NCBI GenBank assembly: GCA_020725025.1
Contig: DYFV01000047.1
Coordinates: 1 to 41,079, forward strand
Origin: Azoarcus sp.
GTDB lineage: Bacteria; Pseudomonadota; Gammaproteobacteria; Burkholderiales; Rhodocyclaceae
DNA: 41,079 nt
Direction: 5' to 3'
A model generated the notes under the pieces. That model was not told the origin of the DNA and did no database searches. It saw only the letters and a program-made list of their open reading frames with translations. Position numbers and translations under genes: made by a program. Shown here one piece after another: positions 26,505 to 38,866 of the stretch; position 1 is the stretch's first letter, and the number at the start of each line of letters is the position of its first letter.

Positions 26505-26531
26505 TAAAGTTCTCTGTCGGCGTGCCGATAT
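26505..26531 (+). promoter_or_regulatory. Sigma-28 (FliA) promoter of flgMN
   Basis: TAAAGTTC, 11 bases, then GCCGATAT: one mismatch to each half of the flagellar sigma-28 consensus and exact spacing. Expected start about 26 bases before the flgM start. It allows flgM to be boosted late, giving feedback on sigma-28. Confidence 0.9.
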
Positions 26532-26563
26532 GACCGACGAGAACCCTTGTAGGAAACACTGCC

Positions 26564-26878
26564 GTGAAAATCGATAACTTAACGAAGTCGCTCGGCGGCG
26601 TCGCCCCGTCGGACGCGCGCGGCCGCAGCACCGCCGGAACGGCCAAGCCGGACTCCGCAGCGGCAGCGGGCGAGAAGGTCGAGCTGTCGTCGCTGTCCGC
26701 GAGCCTCAAGCAGGCCGAGGCGACCATCGCCTCGACCCCGGTGGTCAACAGCGCCCGCGTCCAGGAGATCCGCCAGGCGATCGCCGAAGGCCGCTTCAAG
26801 ATCGACCCGGAGCGGATCGCCGACGGATTGATCGAAAGCGTGCGCGAGATGCTCGCCGCCCAGCCGCCGCGCACGTGA
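26564..26878 (+). CDS. flgM: Anti-sigma-28 factor FlgM
   Basis: FlgM binds sigma-28 (FliA) until the hook is finished and FlgM is secreted. The 104-residue product has the short N-terminal MKIDNLTKSLGGV, a disordered Ala/Gly/Lys-rich part, and the C-terminal sigma-binding helices (VNSARVQEIRQAIAEGRFKI and DPERIADGLIESVREML). It starts with GTG after an AGGA site. The sigma-28 promoter directly upstream supports the assignment. Confidence 0.95.
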   Translation: MKIDNLTKSLGGVAPSDARGRSTAGTAKPDSAAAAGEKVELSSLSASLKQAEATIASTPVVNSARVQEIRQAIAEGRFKIDPERIADGLIESVREMLAAQPPRT

Positions 26879-27348
26879 ACGCCTCGCCCGAGCTGATCCG
26901 CATCGCCCGCTACATCGAGGACGAGGCGAGCCTGCTGAAGCGCTTCGTCGCCCTGCTGGGCGAGGAACAGGCCCTGCTCGTCGAAGGCAAGGTCGACGCG
27001 CTGATGGCGCTGGCCGAGCAGAAGGGCGAGCTCTATCGCCAGCTGCAGCGGCTGCACGACGACCGCGCGCTGCTGCTCGGGCGCATGGGCAGGCCCAATT
27101 CCGAATCCACCATCCGCGAGCTGTGCCGGAATCTGCCCAACAGCCTCGCCCGCTGGGACGAGATCCTCCAACTCGCGCGCACCGCCCAGGAACGCAACCG
27201 GGTGAACGGCAAGCTCATCACCGAGCGCCTGCAGAGCAACCAGGCAGCACTCGCCGTGCTGCTCGCCGCCACGGAGCGCCCGCAGCTCTACGGCGCCGAC
27301 GGCCATGCGCGCCCCACCGGCGGCGGCCGCCACCTGGGCAGCGCCTGA
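26875..27348 (+). CDS. flgN: Export chaperone FlgN
   Basis: FlgN is the cytoplasmic chaperone for FlgK and FlgL. The 157-residue product is mostly helical and charged, with EDEASLLKRFVALLGEEQAL near the N terminus, AEQKGELYRQLQRL, and ERNRVNGKLITERLQSNQAA. This last block is the recognisable FlgN ending. The GTG start overlaps the flgM stop (GTGA), so the two are co-translated. A Gly/His-rich tail ends the protein. Confidence 0.9.
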   Translation: MNASPELIRIARYIEDEASLLKRFVALLGEEQALLVEGKVDALMALAEQKGELYRQLQRLHDDRALLLGRMGRPNSESTIRELCRNLPNSLARWDEILQLARTAQERNRVNGKLITERLQSNQAALAVLLAATERPQLYGADGHARPTGGGRHLGSA

Positions 27349-29430
<2,082 letters not shown>

Positions 29431-29480
29431 GCCGCCGCGCGCACCCCCTGCCCTAGCCCCAGCCTCTGCAAGACCGACGC

Positions 29481-31817
<2,337 letters not shown>

Positions 31818-31886
31818 CGCGGGTTGGCGGAACCTCGCGGGCGCGGTAGATTCCCACGAGGGTCCATCCGATGAGGATTTCCGGCC

Positions 31887-32375
31887 ATGCCCGCGTTATC
31901 CGCCGACACGCTGCGACCAGCCGCCCTGCGGGCGGCGGGCTTCTCCTTACTTTGGTGGGTGCTGGTGGAGGGCGATCCGCGCAGCATCTGGCTGGGCGGG
32001 CTCGTGGTGGCCGCCGCGGTGGTGGCGAGCCTGCGCGCCTGGCCGCCGCGGCGCGCCCCGCCCTCGCCCGCCGCGGTCGCGGCGTTTGCGGCTTACTTCG
32101 TATGGGAGTCGCTGCGCAGCGGCGTGGCGGTCGCGGCGCTGGCCCTGCGTCCGCGCCTGCACCTCGAGCCGGAGTTGAGGCGCGTGCCGCTGCGCCTGCC
32201 GCCGGGCCCAGGCCGGGTGCTCCTCGCCGACACCGTGAGCCTGCTCCCCGGCACGCTGGCCACCGGACTGGAAGACGACGTGCTCGTGGTACACGTCCTC
32301 GATCGCCGCCTCGTCACCGACGCCGAGCTCGACGCAGCCCAGGACATGGTGGCGCGCCTTACCGGAGCGGCGTGA
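31887..32375 (+). CDS. mrpE: Mrp/Mnh cation antiporter subunit E
   Basis: MrpE is a small membrane subunit of the multisubunit Na+(K+)/H+ antiporter. The 162-residue product begins with two membrane helices (AAGFSLLWWVLVEG and IWLGGLVVAAAVVASLRAW). It has the MnhE signature region AAYFVWESLRSGVAVAALAL, then LPPGPGRVLLADTVSLLPGT and LEDDVLVVHVLDRR. It is first of a nine-gene run and lies 69 bp after parC, so a promoter could be upstream of it or shared with parC. The stop overlaps mrpF by one base. Confidence 0.92.
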   Translation: MPALSADTLRPAALRAAGFSLLWWVLVEGDPRSIWLGGLVVAAAVVASLRAWPPRRAPPSPAAVAAFAAYFVWESLRSGVAVAALALRPRLHLEPELRRVPLRLPPGPGRVLLADTVSLLPGTLATGLEDDVLVVHVLDRRLVTDAELDAAQDMVARLTGAA

Positions 32376-32659
32376 TGGACGACCTGCTCGTATGGCTCGC
32401 CGCCGTCCTCCTCGCCAACCTGCTGGTGGCGCTGCGGCGGGTGATGCGCGGCCCGACCGACGCCGACCGCATGCTCACCGCGCTCCTCTTCGGCAGCACG
32501 GGGGTCGCGGTGCTGCTGCTGTTGGGCGAGGCCCAGGCGATTCCGGCACTGATCGACGCGGCGCTGGCCTTCGTGCTGCTCGCCGCGATCGCCGCGGCGG
32601 CCTTCGCCCAGCGCGCATGGCGTGAAGACGGGGAGCGGCGCGGTGACCAGCCTCGCTGA
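32375..32659 (+). CDS. mrpF: Mrp/Mnh cation antiporter subunit F
   Basis: MrpF is a three-helix membrane subunit. The 94-residue product has the signature VALRRVMRGPTDADRMLTAL between the first and second helix, and AQAIPALIDAALAFVLLAAI in the third, both typical of MnhF/PhaF. It starts with ATG in a TGATG overlap with mrpE. Its 3' end overlaps mrpG. Confidence 0.93.
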   Translation: MDDLLVWLAAVLLANLLVALRRVMRGPTDADRMLTALLFGSTGVAVLLLLGEAQAIPALIDAALAFVLLAAIAAAAFAQRAWREDGERRGDQPR

Positions 32660-32954
32660 GGTACTGAGCGTCGTGCTGCTGCTCGCCGGCGCCGGCTTCT
32701 TCCTCGCGGGCACGGTCGGCCTGCTGCGCTTTCCCGATCTCTACTGCCGCCTGCACGCGCTCGCAAAGGTGGACAACCTCGGCCTCGGCTTCATCGTGGC
32801 GGGCCTCGCGCTGCGCGCAGAGCATCCCGCGACCGTGATCAAGCTGCTGCTTGTCTGGCTGCTGGCGCTCGCCGCCGCGGCCACCACGAGCTATCTCGTC
32901 GCTCATCGCGCCCGCAAGCGCGGGTTGCGTCCCGAGGACGGAGGCGCGCGATGA
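32643..32954 (+). CDS. mrpG: Mrp/Mnh cation antiporter subunit G
   Basis: MrpG is a three-helix membrane subunit. From GTG at 32643 the product is 103 residues, with the family signature AGTVGLLRFPDLYCRLHALA and GLGFIVAGLALRAE. I favour this GTG because GGGGAG lies about 8 bases before it; an in-frame GTG at 32622 would add 7 residues. The gene overlaps mrpF by 17 bases and the next gene by 4. Confidence 0.92.
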   Translation: MTSLAEVLSVVLLLAGAGFFLAGTVGLLRFPDLYCRLHALAKVDNLGLGFIVAGLALRAEHPATVIKLLLVWLLALAAAATTSYLVAHRARKRGLRPEDGGAR

Positions 32955-33226
32955 GCGGCCTCGTGCTCGACGGGCTGCTCGCGCTCGCACTGCTCTGGAT
33001 CGCCGCGCGCACGCTGACCACGCGCGACCTGGTGCAGGCGGCGGTGCTTTTCATCGCCTTCGGGCTGACCATGTCGCTGGCGTGGGCGCGGCTCGCCGCC
33101 CCCGACCTCGCCATCGCCGAGGCGGCCATCGGCGCCGGGCTCACGGGGGCGCTGGTGCTCGATGCCGTGGGCGCCTTGCGCGGGCGGGCGCCGGCCGAGC
33201 TGACCGCCGCGGAGGACGAGGAATGA
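32951..33226 (+). CDS. MbhD-like (DUF4040) antiporter subunit, detached MrpA C-terminal part
   Basis: The 91-residue product has three hydrophobic helices and the block LVQAAVLFIAFGLTMSLAWA followed by AAPDLAIAEAAIGAGLTGAL, typical of the DUF4040 segment. In classical Mrp operons this segment lies inside the C-terminal half of MrpA; in Mbh-type complexes it is the separate subunit MbhD. Here it is separate. It overlaps both neighbours by 4 bases (ATGA). Confidence 0.85.
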   Translation: MSGLVLDGLLALALLWIAARTLTTRDLVQAAVLFIAFGLTMSLAWARLAAPDLAIAEAAIGAGLTGALVLDAVGALRGRAPAELTAAEDEE

Positions 33227-33894
33227 AGCCGGCGCACTGGCCGGCGCTGGTACTGTGCGCGGCGCTGGGCGCCGGCCTCGCGGCCGCCATCCTGCAGCTC
33301 GACGGTCTCGCCCCGGTGCTGCGGCTGCCCGAGACGGTGGCGGCGCGGCTGCCCGAGAGCGGCGTGACGCACCCGGTGACCGCGGTCCTCCTCAACTTCC
33401 GGGCCTACGACACCCTGCTCGAGGTGGCGGTGCTGCTCATCGCGCTCCTCGGGCTGCCGCCCGCCGACGGCTTGCCGGATCGGCCGCTGCCCACCGCGCC
33501 GGACCCGGTGCTGGCGACGCTCGCGCGCGCCATCGCACCGCTCGCGGTGCTGGTGGCTGGCTACCTCTTGTGGGCGGGGTCGGCGCAACCCGGCGGCGCC
33601 TTCCAGGCGGGCGCCGTCCTCGCCGCCGCGGCCGTGCTCCTGCGCCTGGCGGGCCTCGCGCCGCGCTGGAGCCGCAGGCATGCCGGCCTGCGCGCGGCCC
33701 AGGCGGCGGGCCTCGCCGTGTTCCTCGGCGTCGCGGCGGCGACCAGCGGGTGGCTGCTGCGCTACCCGCCCGAATGGGCCGGCGCGTTGATCCTCGCGAT
33801 CGAATCGGCCCTCACCGTCTCCCTCGGCCTCGTCCTCGCCAGCCTGTTCCTCGGCGCCCCCGAGCCGCCCGAAGACCAGGCACGCCGGCCATGA
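33223..33894 (+). CDS. mrpB: MbhE-MrpB fusion antiporter subunit
   Basis: The 223-residue product appears to combine two modules. The first (about 1-80) ends with VTAVLLNFRAYDTLLEVAVL, which resembles the extreme C terminus of MrpA (MbhE in Mbh complexes). The second (about 95-215) is the MnhB domain with APLAVLVAGYLLWAGSAQPG, GGAFQAGAVLAAAAVLLR and a final membrane helix. The gene therefore carries MrpB plus the last piece of a split MrpA. Overlaps of 4 bases on both sides indicate a tightly coupled operon. Confidence 0.87.
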   Translation: MKPAHWPALVLCAALGAGLAAAILQLDGLAPVLRLPETVAARLPESGVTHPVTAVLLNFRAYDTLLEVAVLLIALLGLPPADGLPDRPLPTAPDPVLATLARAIAPLAVLVAGYLLWAGSAQPGGAFQAGAVLAAAAVLLRLAGLAPRWSRRHAGLRAAQAAGLAVFLGVAAATSGWLLRYPPEWAGALILAIESALTVSLGLVLASLFLGAPEPPEDQARRP

Positions 33895-34211
33895 GCACCG
33901 GCCTCGTGTTCGCCCTCGCCGGCACCGCGCTCTTCGTCCTGGCGCTGGCGGCGCTGGTGCTGCAGCGTCACCTGCTGCGCCGCGTGCTCGCCTTCAACGT
34001 GCTCACGAGCGGGGTGTTCCTCGTGCTCGTGGGACTCGCCCAGCGCGACGGCGTGCCCGACCCGGTGCCGCAGGCGATGGTGCTCACCGGGCTCGTGGTG
34101 GCCGTGGCCGCCACGGCGCTGGCCCTGTCCCTCGCGCGACGCCTGCTGGCGCTTACCGGCACGATGTCGCTCCCCGACGATCCGGCCGAGCGGGGCGCCG
34201 CAGGTGACTGA
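33891..34211 (+). CDS. mrpC: Mrp/Mnh cation antiporter subunit C (NuoK-like)
   Basis: MrpC is homologous to NuoK of complex I. The 106-residue product has three helices with the signature RRVLAFNVLTSGVFLVLVGL and PDPVPQAMVLTGLVVAVAAT, as in MnhC. Family length is slightly above 100. It overlaps mrpB (ATGA) and mrpD (8 bases). Confidence 0.93.
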   Translation: MSTGLVFALAGTALFVLALAALVLQRHLLRRVLAFNVLTSGVFLVLVGLAQRDGVPDPVPQAMVLTGLVVAVAATALALSLARRLLALTGTMSLPDDPAERGAAGD

Positions 34212-35691
34212 AGCAATCGATCCGATCGCCTGGCTGATCGTGCTCGCCCTGGCGTGGCCGTTGGCGGCCTTCGTGCTCGGGCCGGACCGCGGGGCGCGGC
34301 TCGCGATCGCCGCGCTCACCCTGCAGTGGCTGCTCGCGGCAGCCCTCGCAGACCGGGTGCTGGCGCACGGCCCGCAGCGGCTCGCCGTCGGCGGCTGGGG
34401 TGCACCGCTCGGCATCGATCTGCTCGCCGACGGCCTGTCCGCGGCGATGCTTCTCCTCACCGCCACCGTGGCCCTGCCGATCGCGGCCTACGCCCGGGCC
34501 TGGTTCGCCGCACGCCCCGAGGGCCGAACCTGGTTCTGGCCGTTGGCAGGCCTGCTCGTGGCCGCCCTGAACGTGCTCTTCCTGTCGAACGACCTGTTCA
34601 ACCTCTACGTCGGTCTGGAGCTGCTGGGGCTCGCGGCGGTGAGCCTCACCGCCGGCTCCGCGGACCGCGCGGCGCTGGCGGCGGCCCTGCGCTACCTCTT
34701 CGCCACCCTGCTCGGCTCGGGCGCGTGGCTGATGGGCGTTGCGCTGCTCTACGGCACCTACGGGACGGTGTCGCTCGAGCGCCTGGCACCGCACATCGCG
34801 CCGCTGCCCGCGGTCGTGTTGGCGGCGGCGCTCATGGTGGCGGGCATGCTCCTCAAGACCGCGCTCTTTCCCCTGCATTTCTGGCTGCCGCCGGCCCACG
34901 GCGGCGCCCCGGCGCCGGTCTCCGCCCTGCTTTCCGCTCTCGTGCTGAAAGCTTCCTTCTACCTCGTGCTGCGCTTGTGGCCGGTGCTGCTCGAGCCGCT
35001 GGGCGGCATCGCGGCGGCGCAGCTCGCCGGCATGCTCGGCGCCGGTGCCATCCTGTGGGGCTCGGCGATGGCGCTCGTACAGCAGCGCCTCAAGATGCTG
35101 GTGGCCTATTCGACGGTGGCGCAGGTGGGCTACCTGTTCCTGTTCTTCCCGCTCGCCGCCGGCGCGGCGCCGGAGGTGGCGGCGAACGCGTTCCGGGGCG
35201 TCGCGCTCTATGCCGTCGCCCACGCGCTTGCAAAGGCGGCGATGTTCGCCGCGGCCGGGGCGATGGTGCTCGCCGCCGGGCGCGACGAGGTCGCCTCGCT
35301 GGGCGGCGTCGCCCCCCGCCTGCCGCTCGCGCTCTTCGCCTTCGGGCTGGCCGGCATGACGCTCATCGGCCTGCCGCCCTCGATCGGCTTCAGTGCCAAG
35401 TGGCTGCTGCTCGCCGCTGCGGTCGACGGGGGCCGATGGGGATGGGCGGCGCTCATCGTGGTCGGCGGGCTCCTCACCGCCGCCTACGTCTTCCGCGTCC
35501 TTCGCCAGGCGTTCCTGCCGCCGACGCCGGGCGTCCCCGCCGATGCGGCTCCGCCCGCGCCGGTCGCGCGCACGCTGGAGCTCGCCGCGCTGGCGCTGGC
35601 GCTGCTCGCGGTGGCCCTGGGGTTCTTCGGCACGCTGCCGTCCGCGCTCCTCGCCGTAGGGGAGCCCTGGACCGGACCGTTACGGCCATGA
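34204..35691 (+). CDS. mrpD: Mrp/Mnh antiporter channel subunit D (first NuoM/N-like paralogue)
   Basis: This polytopic subunit has 495 residues and is homologous to the NuoL/M/N proton channels. It keeps the expected ion-path residues: glutamate E139 in NLYVGLELLGL (TM5 type), lysine K218 in GMLLKTALFPLHFWLP (TM7 type) and K249 in SALVLKASFYLVLR (TM8 type). The segment LKMLVAYSTVAQVGYLFLFF is family-typical. GTG start overlaps the mrpC stop; the stop overlaps the next gene (ATGA). Confidence 0.92.
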   Translation: MTEAIDPIAWLIVLALAWPLAAFVLGPDRGARLAIAALTLQWLLAAALADRVLAHGPQRLAVGGWGAPLGIDLLADGLSAAMLLLTATVALPIAAYARAWFAARPEGRTWFWPLAGLLVAALNVLFLSNDLFNLYVGLELLGLAAVSLTAGSADRAALAAALRYLFATLLGSGAWLMGVALLYGTYGTVSLERLAPHIAPLPAVVLAAALMVAGMLLKTALFPLHFWLPPAHGGAPAPVSALLSALVLKASFYLVLRLWPVLLEPLGGIAAAQLAGMLGAGAILWGSAMALVQQRLKMLVAYSTVAQVGYLFLFFPLAAGAAPEVAANAFRGVALYAVAHALAKAAMFAAAGAMVLAAGRDEVASLGGVAPRLPLALFAFGLAGMTLIGLPPSIGFSAKWLLLAAAVDGGRWGWAALIVVGGLLTAAYVFRVLRQAFLPPTPGVPADAAPPAPVARTLELAALALALLAVALGFFGTLPSALLAVGEPWTGPLRP

Positions 35692-37190
35692 CGCCCTCCG
35701 TCGACCCGCTGATACCGCTCGCCGCCCTGCTGAGCTCGCTGTTGCCAGGGCTCGCCATCTTCCTGCTCGCAGAGTCGCGGCACCGCACCCGCGCCACGCT
35801 CAACCTGGCCGGCGCGACCGTCAAGCTGGCGCTGGTCGGATACATGCTCTGGGAGTTCCGGACCGGCAGGGAGCCGATCTTTCGCCACACCGTCCTGCCG
35901 GGTCTCGATCTGGTGTTGCGGGCGGATGCGCTGTCCCTGCTCTTCATGACGCTGTCGGCCGTGCTGTGGCTGCTGACCACGATCTACGCCATCGGCTACC
36001 TCGAAGGCTCGCCGCACCGCAGCCGCTTCTTCGGCTTCTTCAGCATCTGCGTGACCGCGACGGTAGGCGTGGCGATGGCGGGCAACCTGTTCACCTTCTT
36101 CATCTTCTACGAGTTGCTGACGCTGTCCACCTATCCCCTGGTGGTGCACCGGGGCAGCGCCGCGGCGCTGCGCGCAGGCGCGATCTATCTCGCCTATACG
36201 CTCGGCGGCGGCACCCTCCTGCTCGTGGGCACCGTCTGGCTGTACGCGCTCGCCGGCGACGTGCCCTTCGTCTCGGGGGGCGTCCTGGCGCGGCTCGGCG
36301 CCGGACGCGAGGGCGAGCTCACGGCGATCTTCGTCCTGCTGATCGCCGGGCTGGGGGTGAAGGCGGCGCTGGTCCCCCTGCACGGCTGGCTGCCGCAGGC
36401 GATGGTGGCCCCCGCCCCGGTGTCGGCCCTGCTGCATGCCGTGGCGGTGGTGAAGGCCGGCGCCTTCGGCGTGGTGCGGGTGGTCTACGAGGTCTACGGA
36501 CTCGCCTTCGCCCAATCGCTGACGCTGCTCGTGCCGCTCGCCGTCGTCGCCGCCGCGACGATCCTGTGGGGCTCGCTGCGCGCGCTCGCCCAGGACGATC
36601 TGAAGCGGCGGCTCGCCTACTCCACCGTCAGCCAGGTGGCCTATATCGTGCTCGGCGTGGCCACCTTCGGTCCGATCGGCACCATAGGCGGACTGGTACA
36701 CCTGGTGCATCAGGGCCTGATGAAGATCACGCTCTTCTTCTGCGCCGGCAACTACGCGGAGACGCTCGGCATCCACAAGGTCAGCGAGATGGCCGGCGTG
36801 GGCCGGCGCATGCCGTGGACCACCGCCGCATTCACGGTGGCCGCTTTCGGGATGATCGGCGTGCCGCCGCTCGCCGGCTTCGTGAGCAAGTGGTACCTGG
36901 GCCTGGGCGCCGTGGAGGCCGGCATGGAGTGGGTGATCGCGGTGCTGCTGGTGTCGACCGCGCTCAACGCCGCCTACTTCCTGCCCGTCCTGCATGCCGC
37001 CTGGTTCGCCCCGCCACACGGCGAGCGGCGCCAGGAGGCGCCTCGCGGCTCGAGCGAGACCGCGTGGCTGCTGCTCGCGCCGCCGCTGGTCACCGCCCTG
37101 GCGACCATCGTGGTGGGGCTGGCGGCGGCAGCCGAATGGAGTCCGCTGCGCTGGGCCACCCTCATCGCGGCCCAGGAGCACACACCATGA
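35688..37190 (+). CDS. Mrp-type antiporter channel subunit, second NuoL/M-like paralogue
   Basis: The 500-residue product has many membrane helices and all key channel residues: E142 in FFIFYELLTLSTYP, K225 in GLGVKAALVPLHGWLPQAMV and K256 in AVAVVKAGAFGVVRV. RRLAYSTVSQVAYIVLGVAT is family-typical. It may take the place of the N-terminal NuoL-like half of classical MrpA, but it is much shorter than full MrpA and lacks the DUF4040 and MbhE parts, which are encoded separately upstream. It starts with ATG in a 4-base overlap and ends in another. Confidence 0.9.
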   Translation: MTPSVDPLIPLAALLSSLLPGLAIFLLAESRHRTRATLNLAGATVKLALVGYMLWEFRTGREPIFRHTVLPGLDLVLRADALSLLFMTLSAVLWLLTTIYAIGYLEGSPHRSRFFGFFSICVTATVGVAMAGNLFTFFIFYELLTLSTYPLVVHRGSAAALRAGAIYLAYTLGGGTLLLVGTVWLYALAGDVPFVSGGVLARLGAGREGELTAIFVLLIAGLGVKAALVPLHGWLPQAMVAPAPVSALLHAVAVVKAGAFGVVRVVYEVYGLAFAQSLTLLVPLAVVAAATILWGSLRALAQDDLKRRLAYSTVSQVAYIVLGVATFGPIGTIGGLVHLVHQGLMKITLFFCAGNYAETLGIHKVSEMAGVGRRMPWTTAAFTVAAFGMIGVPPLAGFVSKWYLGLGAVEAGMEWVIAVLLVSTALNAAYFLPVLHAAWFAPPHGERRQEAPRGSSETAWLLLAPPLVTALATIVVGLAAAAEWSPLRWATLIAAQEHTP

Positions 37191-38827
37191 ACGCGCTGCT
37201 CGTCGCCGCCCTGCTCCTGCCGCTTCTGCTGGCCGTCGCCCTGGCGGCTCGGCCGCTGCGTCCGGCAGCCCTCGCGCTTGCGGCCTGGGCACCGCTTCCG
37301 GCACTCGGATTGGCGATCGCGGCGCCGGATGGATTGCAGATGGAGATCGCTTGGCTGATCCTCGGCACACGGCTCGGGATCGACCCGACGGGGCGCATAT
37401 TCCTCTTCGCCACCGCGCTGGTGTGGCTCATCGCCGGCTGGTACGCGCACGTCTGGCTGCGCGGCGACGCGCGGCGCGTCCGCTTTGCCGCCTTTTTCCT
37501 GCTCACCCAGGCGGGCAACCTGGCGGTGTGCGTCACGCAGGATGCGGCGAGCTTCTACTTCGCTTTCGCGCTGATGACTTTCGCCGCCTATGGCCTGATC
37601 GTGCACGCCGGCGGCGACGAGGCCCGCCGTGCCGGCCGCATCTATATCGTCATGGCGGTGATGGGCGAGGCGCTCCTGGTGGCGGGGATCCTCCTGGCGG
37701 TGTCCACCCTCGGCAGCCACCGCCTCGGCGAGATGGCGGCCGCGCTCGCCTGGGCGCCGGACCGGACACCGATCGCCGCGCTGCTCTTCGCCGGCTTCGG
37801 CATCAAGGTGGGCGTACCGCTGCTGCACATGTGGCTGCCGCTCGCCCATCCGGTGGCCCCGGTGCCGGCGAGCGCGGTGCTCTCGGGCGTGATGGTCAAG
37901 GCCGGCGTGCTGGGCTGGCTGCGCTTCCTGCCGCTGGGAGCGGGCGCGCTGCCCGAGCTCGGCGCCGTCATCCTGGCGGCGGGGCTGGCCGCGATGTTCC
38001 TGGGCGTGGCGTTCGGGCTCGCGCAGCGCGACGCGAAGGTGCTGCTGGCCTATTCGACCATCAGCCAGATGGGTTTCCTCACCGCGGGCGTCGGCGCCGG
38101 GCTCCTGGCACCCGCGCAATGGCCGGCGCTCCTCGCGGCGGTAACGCTCTATGTGCTGCATCACGCGCTGGCGAAGAGCGCGCTATTCCTCGGCATCGGT
38201 CTCGCCAAGACGGCGGGCGGCACGCCCTTGGTCCTGGCCGGCCTCGCCCTGCCGGCCCTGGCGCTGGCGGGTGCGCCGTGGTCGGGCGGGGCGTGGGCCA
38301 AGGCGGCACTGAAGACGGCCACGCACGAGCTGCCCGGCGCCTGGCCGGCGCTCCTCGCCTGGGCGCTGCCGCTCGCAGCGTTGGCCACCGCGCTGCTCAT
38401 GGCGCGCCTGCTGGTGCTGGCCGCACGCGAGCCCGCCCACGGGCGTGTGCCGGGGCTCGGGCCGGCCTGGAGCGCTTCCCTTGCCGCCGTAGCGGCCCTG
38501 TCGTGGTGGATGGGATGGTCCGCGCATGCGCAATGGCACTGGCTGGACGCGACCTGGCCGCTCCTCGCCGCGGCGCTCGTAACCGCGGCGACGCTCCGCC
38601 TCGGCTTGCGCATGCCGCAGTTGCCGCCCGGCGATCTGGTGGTGCCCGCCGAGCATGTGGCGACGGCGCTCACCCGCCGCCGGCCGGGCGAAATCCGGGC
38701 ACCCTCGCTGCCTCAGCCCTCCCCCGCGACCTGGCTGCGACTCGAGGCGCGGCTCGGCGCCTGGCGCATGGCAACGGGGCTCTGGCTTGCAGCCATGGCG
38801 GCACTGGCGGTCGCGCTGGCGCTCTGA
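37187..38827 (+). CDS. Mrp-type antiporter channel subunit, third paralogue lacking the TM5 glutamate
   Basis: The 546-residue product is a third NuoL/M/N-like subunit. Lysines of the channel are kept: K207 in GFGIKVGVPLLHMWLP and K238 in GVMVKAGVLGWLR. LLAYSTISQMGFLTAGVGAG is family-typical. At the place of the TM5 glutamate, however, it has alanine A128 (SFYFAFALMTFAAYG against FFIFYELLTLSTYP in its neighbour). The C terminus has a loop with Arg/Pro stretches and one last helix ending MAALAVALAL. It is the last gene of the operon and convergent with motD. It may be a structural or altered channel. Confidence 0.88.
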   Translation: MNALLVAALLLPLLLAVALAARPLRPAALALAAWAPLPALGLAIAAPDGLQMEIAWLILGTRLGIDPTGRIFLFATALVWLIAGWYAHVWLRGDARRVRFAAFFLLTQAGNLAVCVTQDAASFYFAFALMTFAAYGLIVHAGGDEARRAGRIYIVMAVMGEALLVAGILLAVSTLGSHRLGEMAAALAWAPDRTPIAALLFAGFGIKVGVPLLHMWLPLAHPVAPVPASAVLSGVMVKAGVLGWLRFLPLGAGALPELGAVILAAGLAAMFLGVAFGLAQRDAKVLLAYSTISQMGFLTAGVGAGLLAPAQWPALLAAVTLYVLHHALAKSALFLGIGLAKTAGGTPLVLAGLALPALALAGAPWSGGAWAKAALKTATHELPGAWPALLAWALPLAALATALLMARLLVLAAREPAHGRVPGLGPAWSASLAAVAALSWWMGWSAHAQWHWLDATWPLLAAALVTAATLRLGLRMPQLPPGDLVVPAEHVATALTRRRPGEIRAPSLPQPSPATWLRLEARLGAWRMATGLWLAAMAALAVALAL

Positions 38828-38866
38828 TCACGCCAACAAGGAGCTGCGCCTGGAGAGGCAGTCCGC

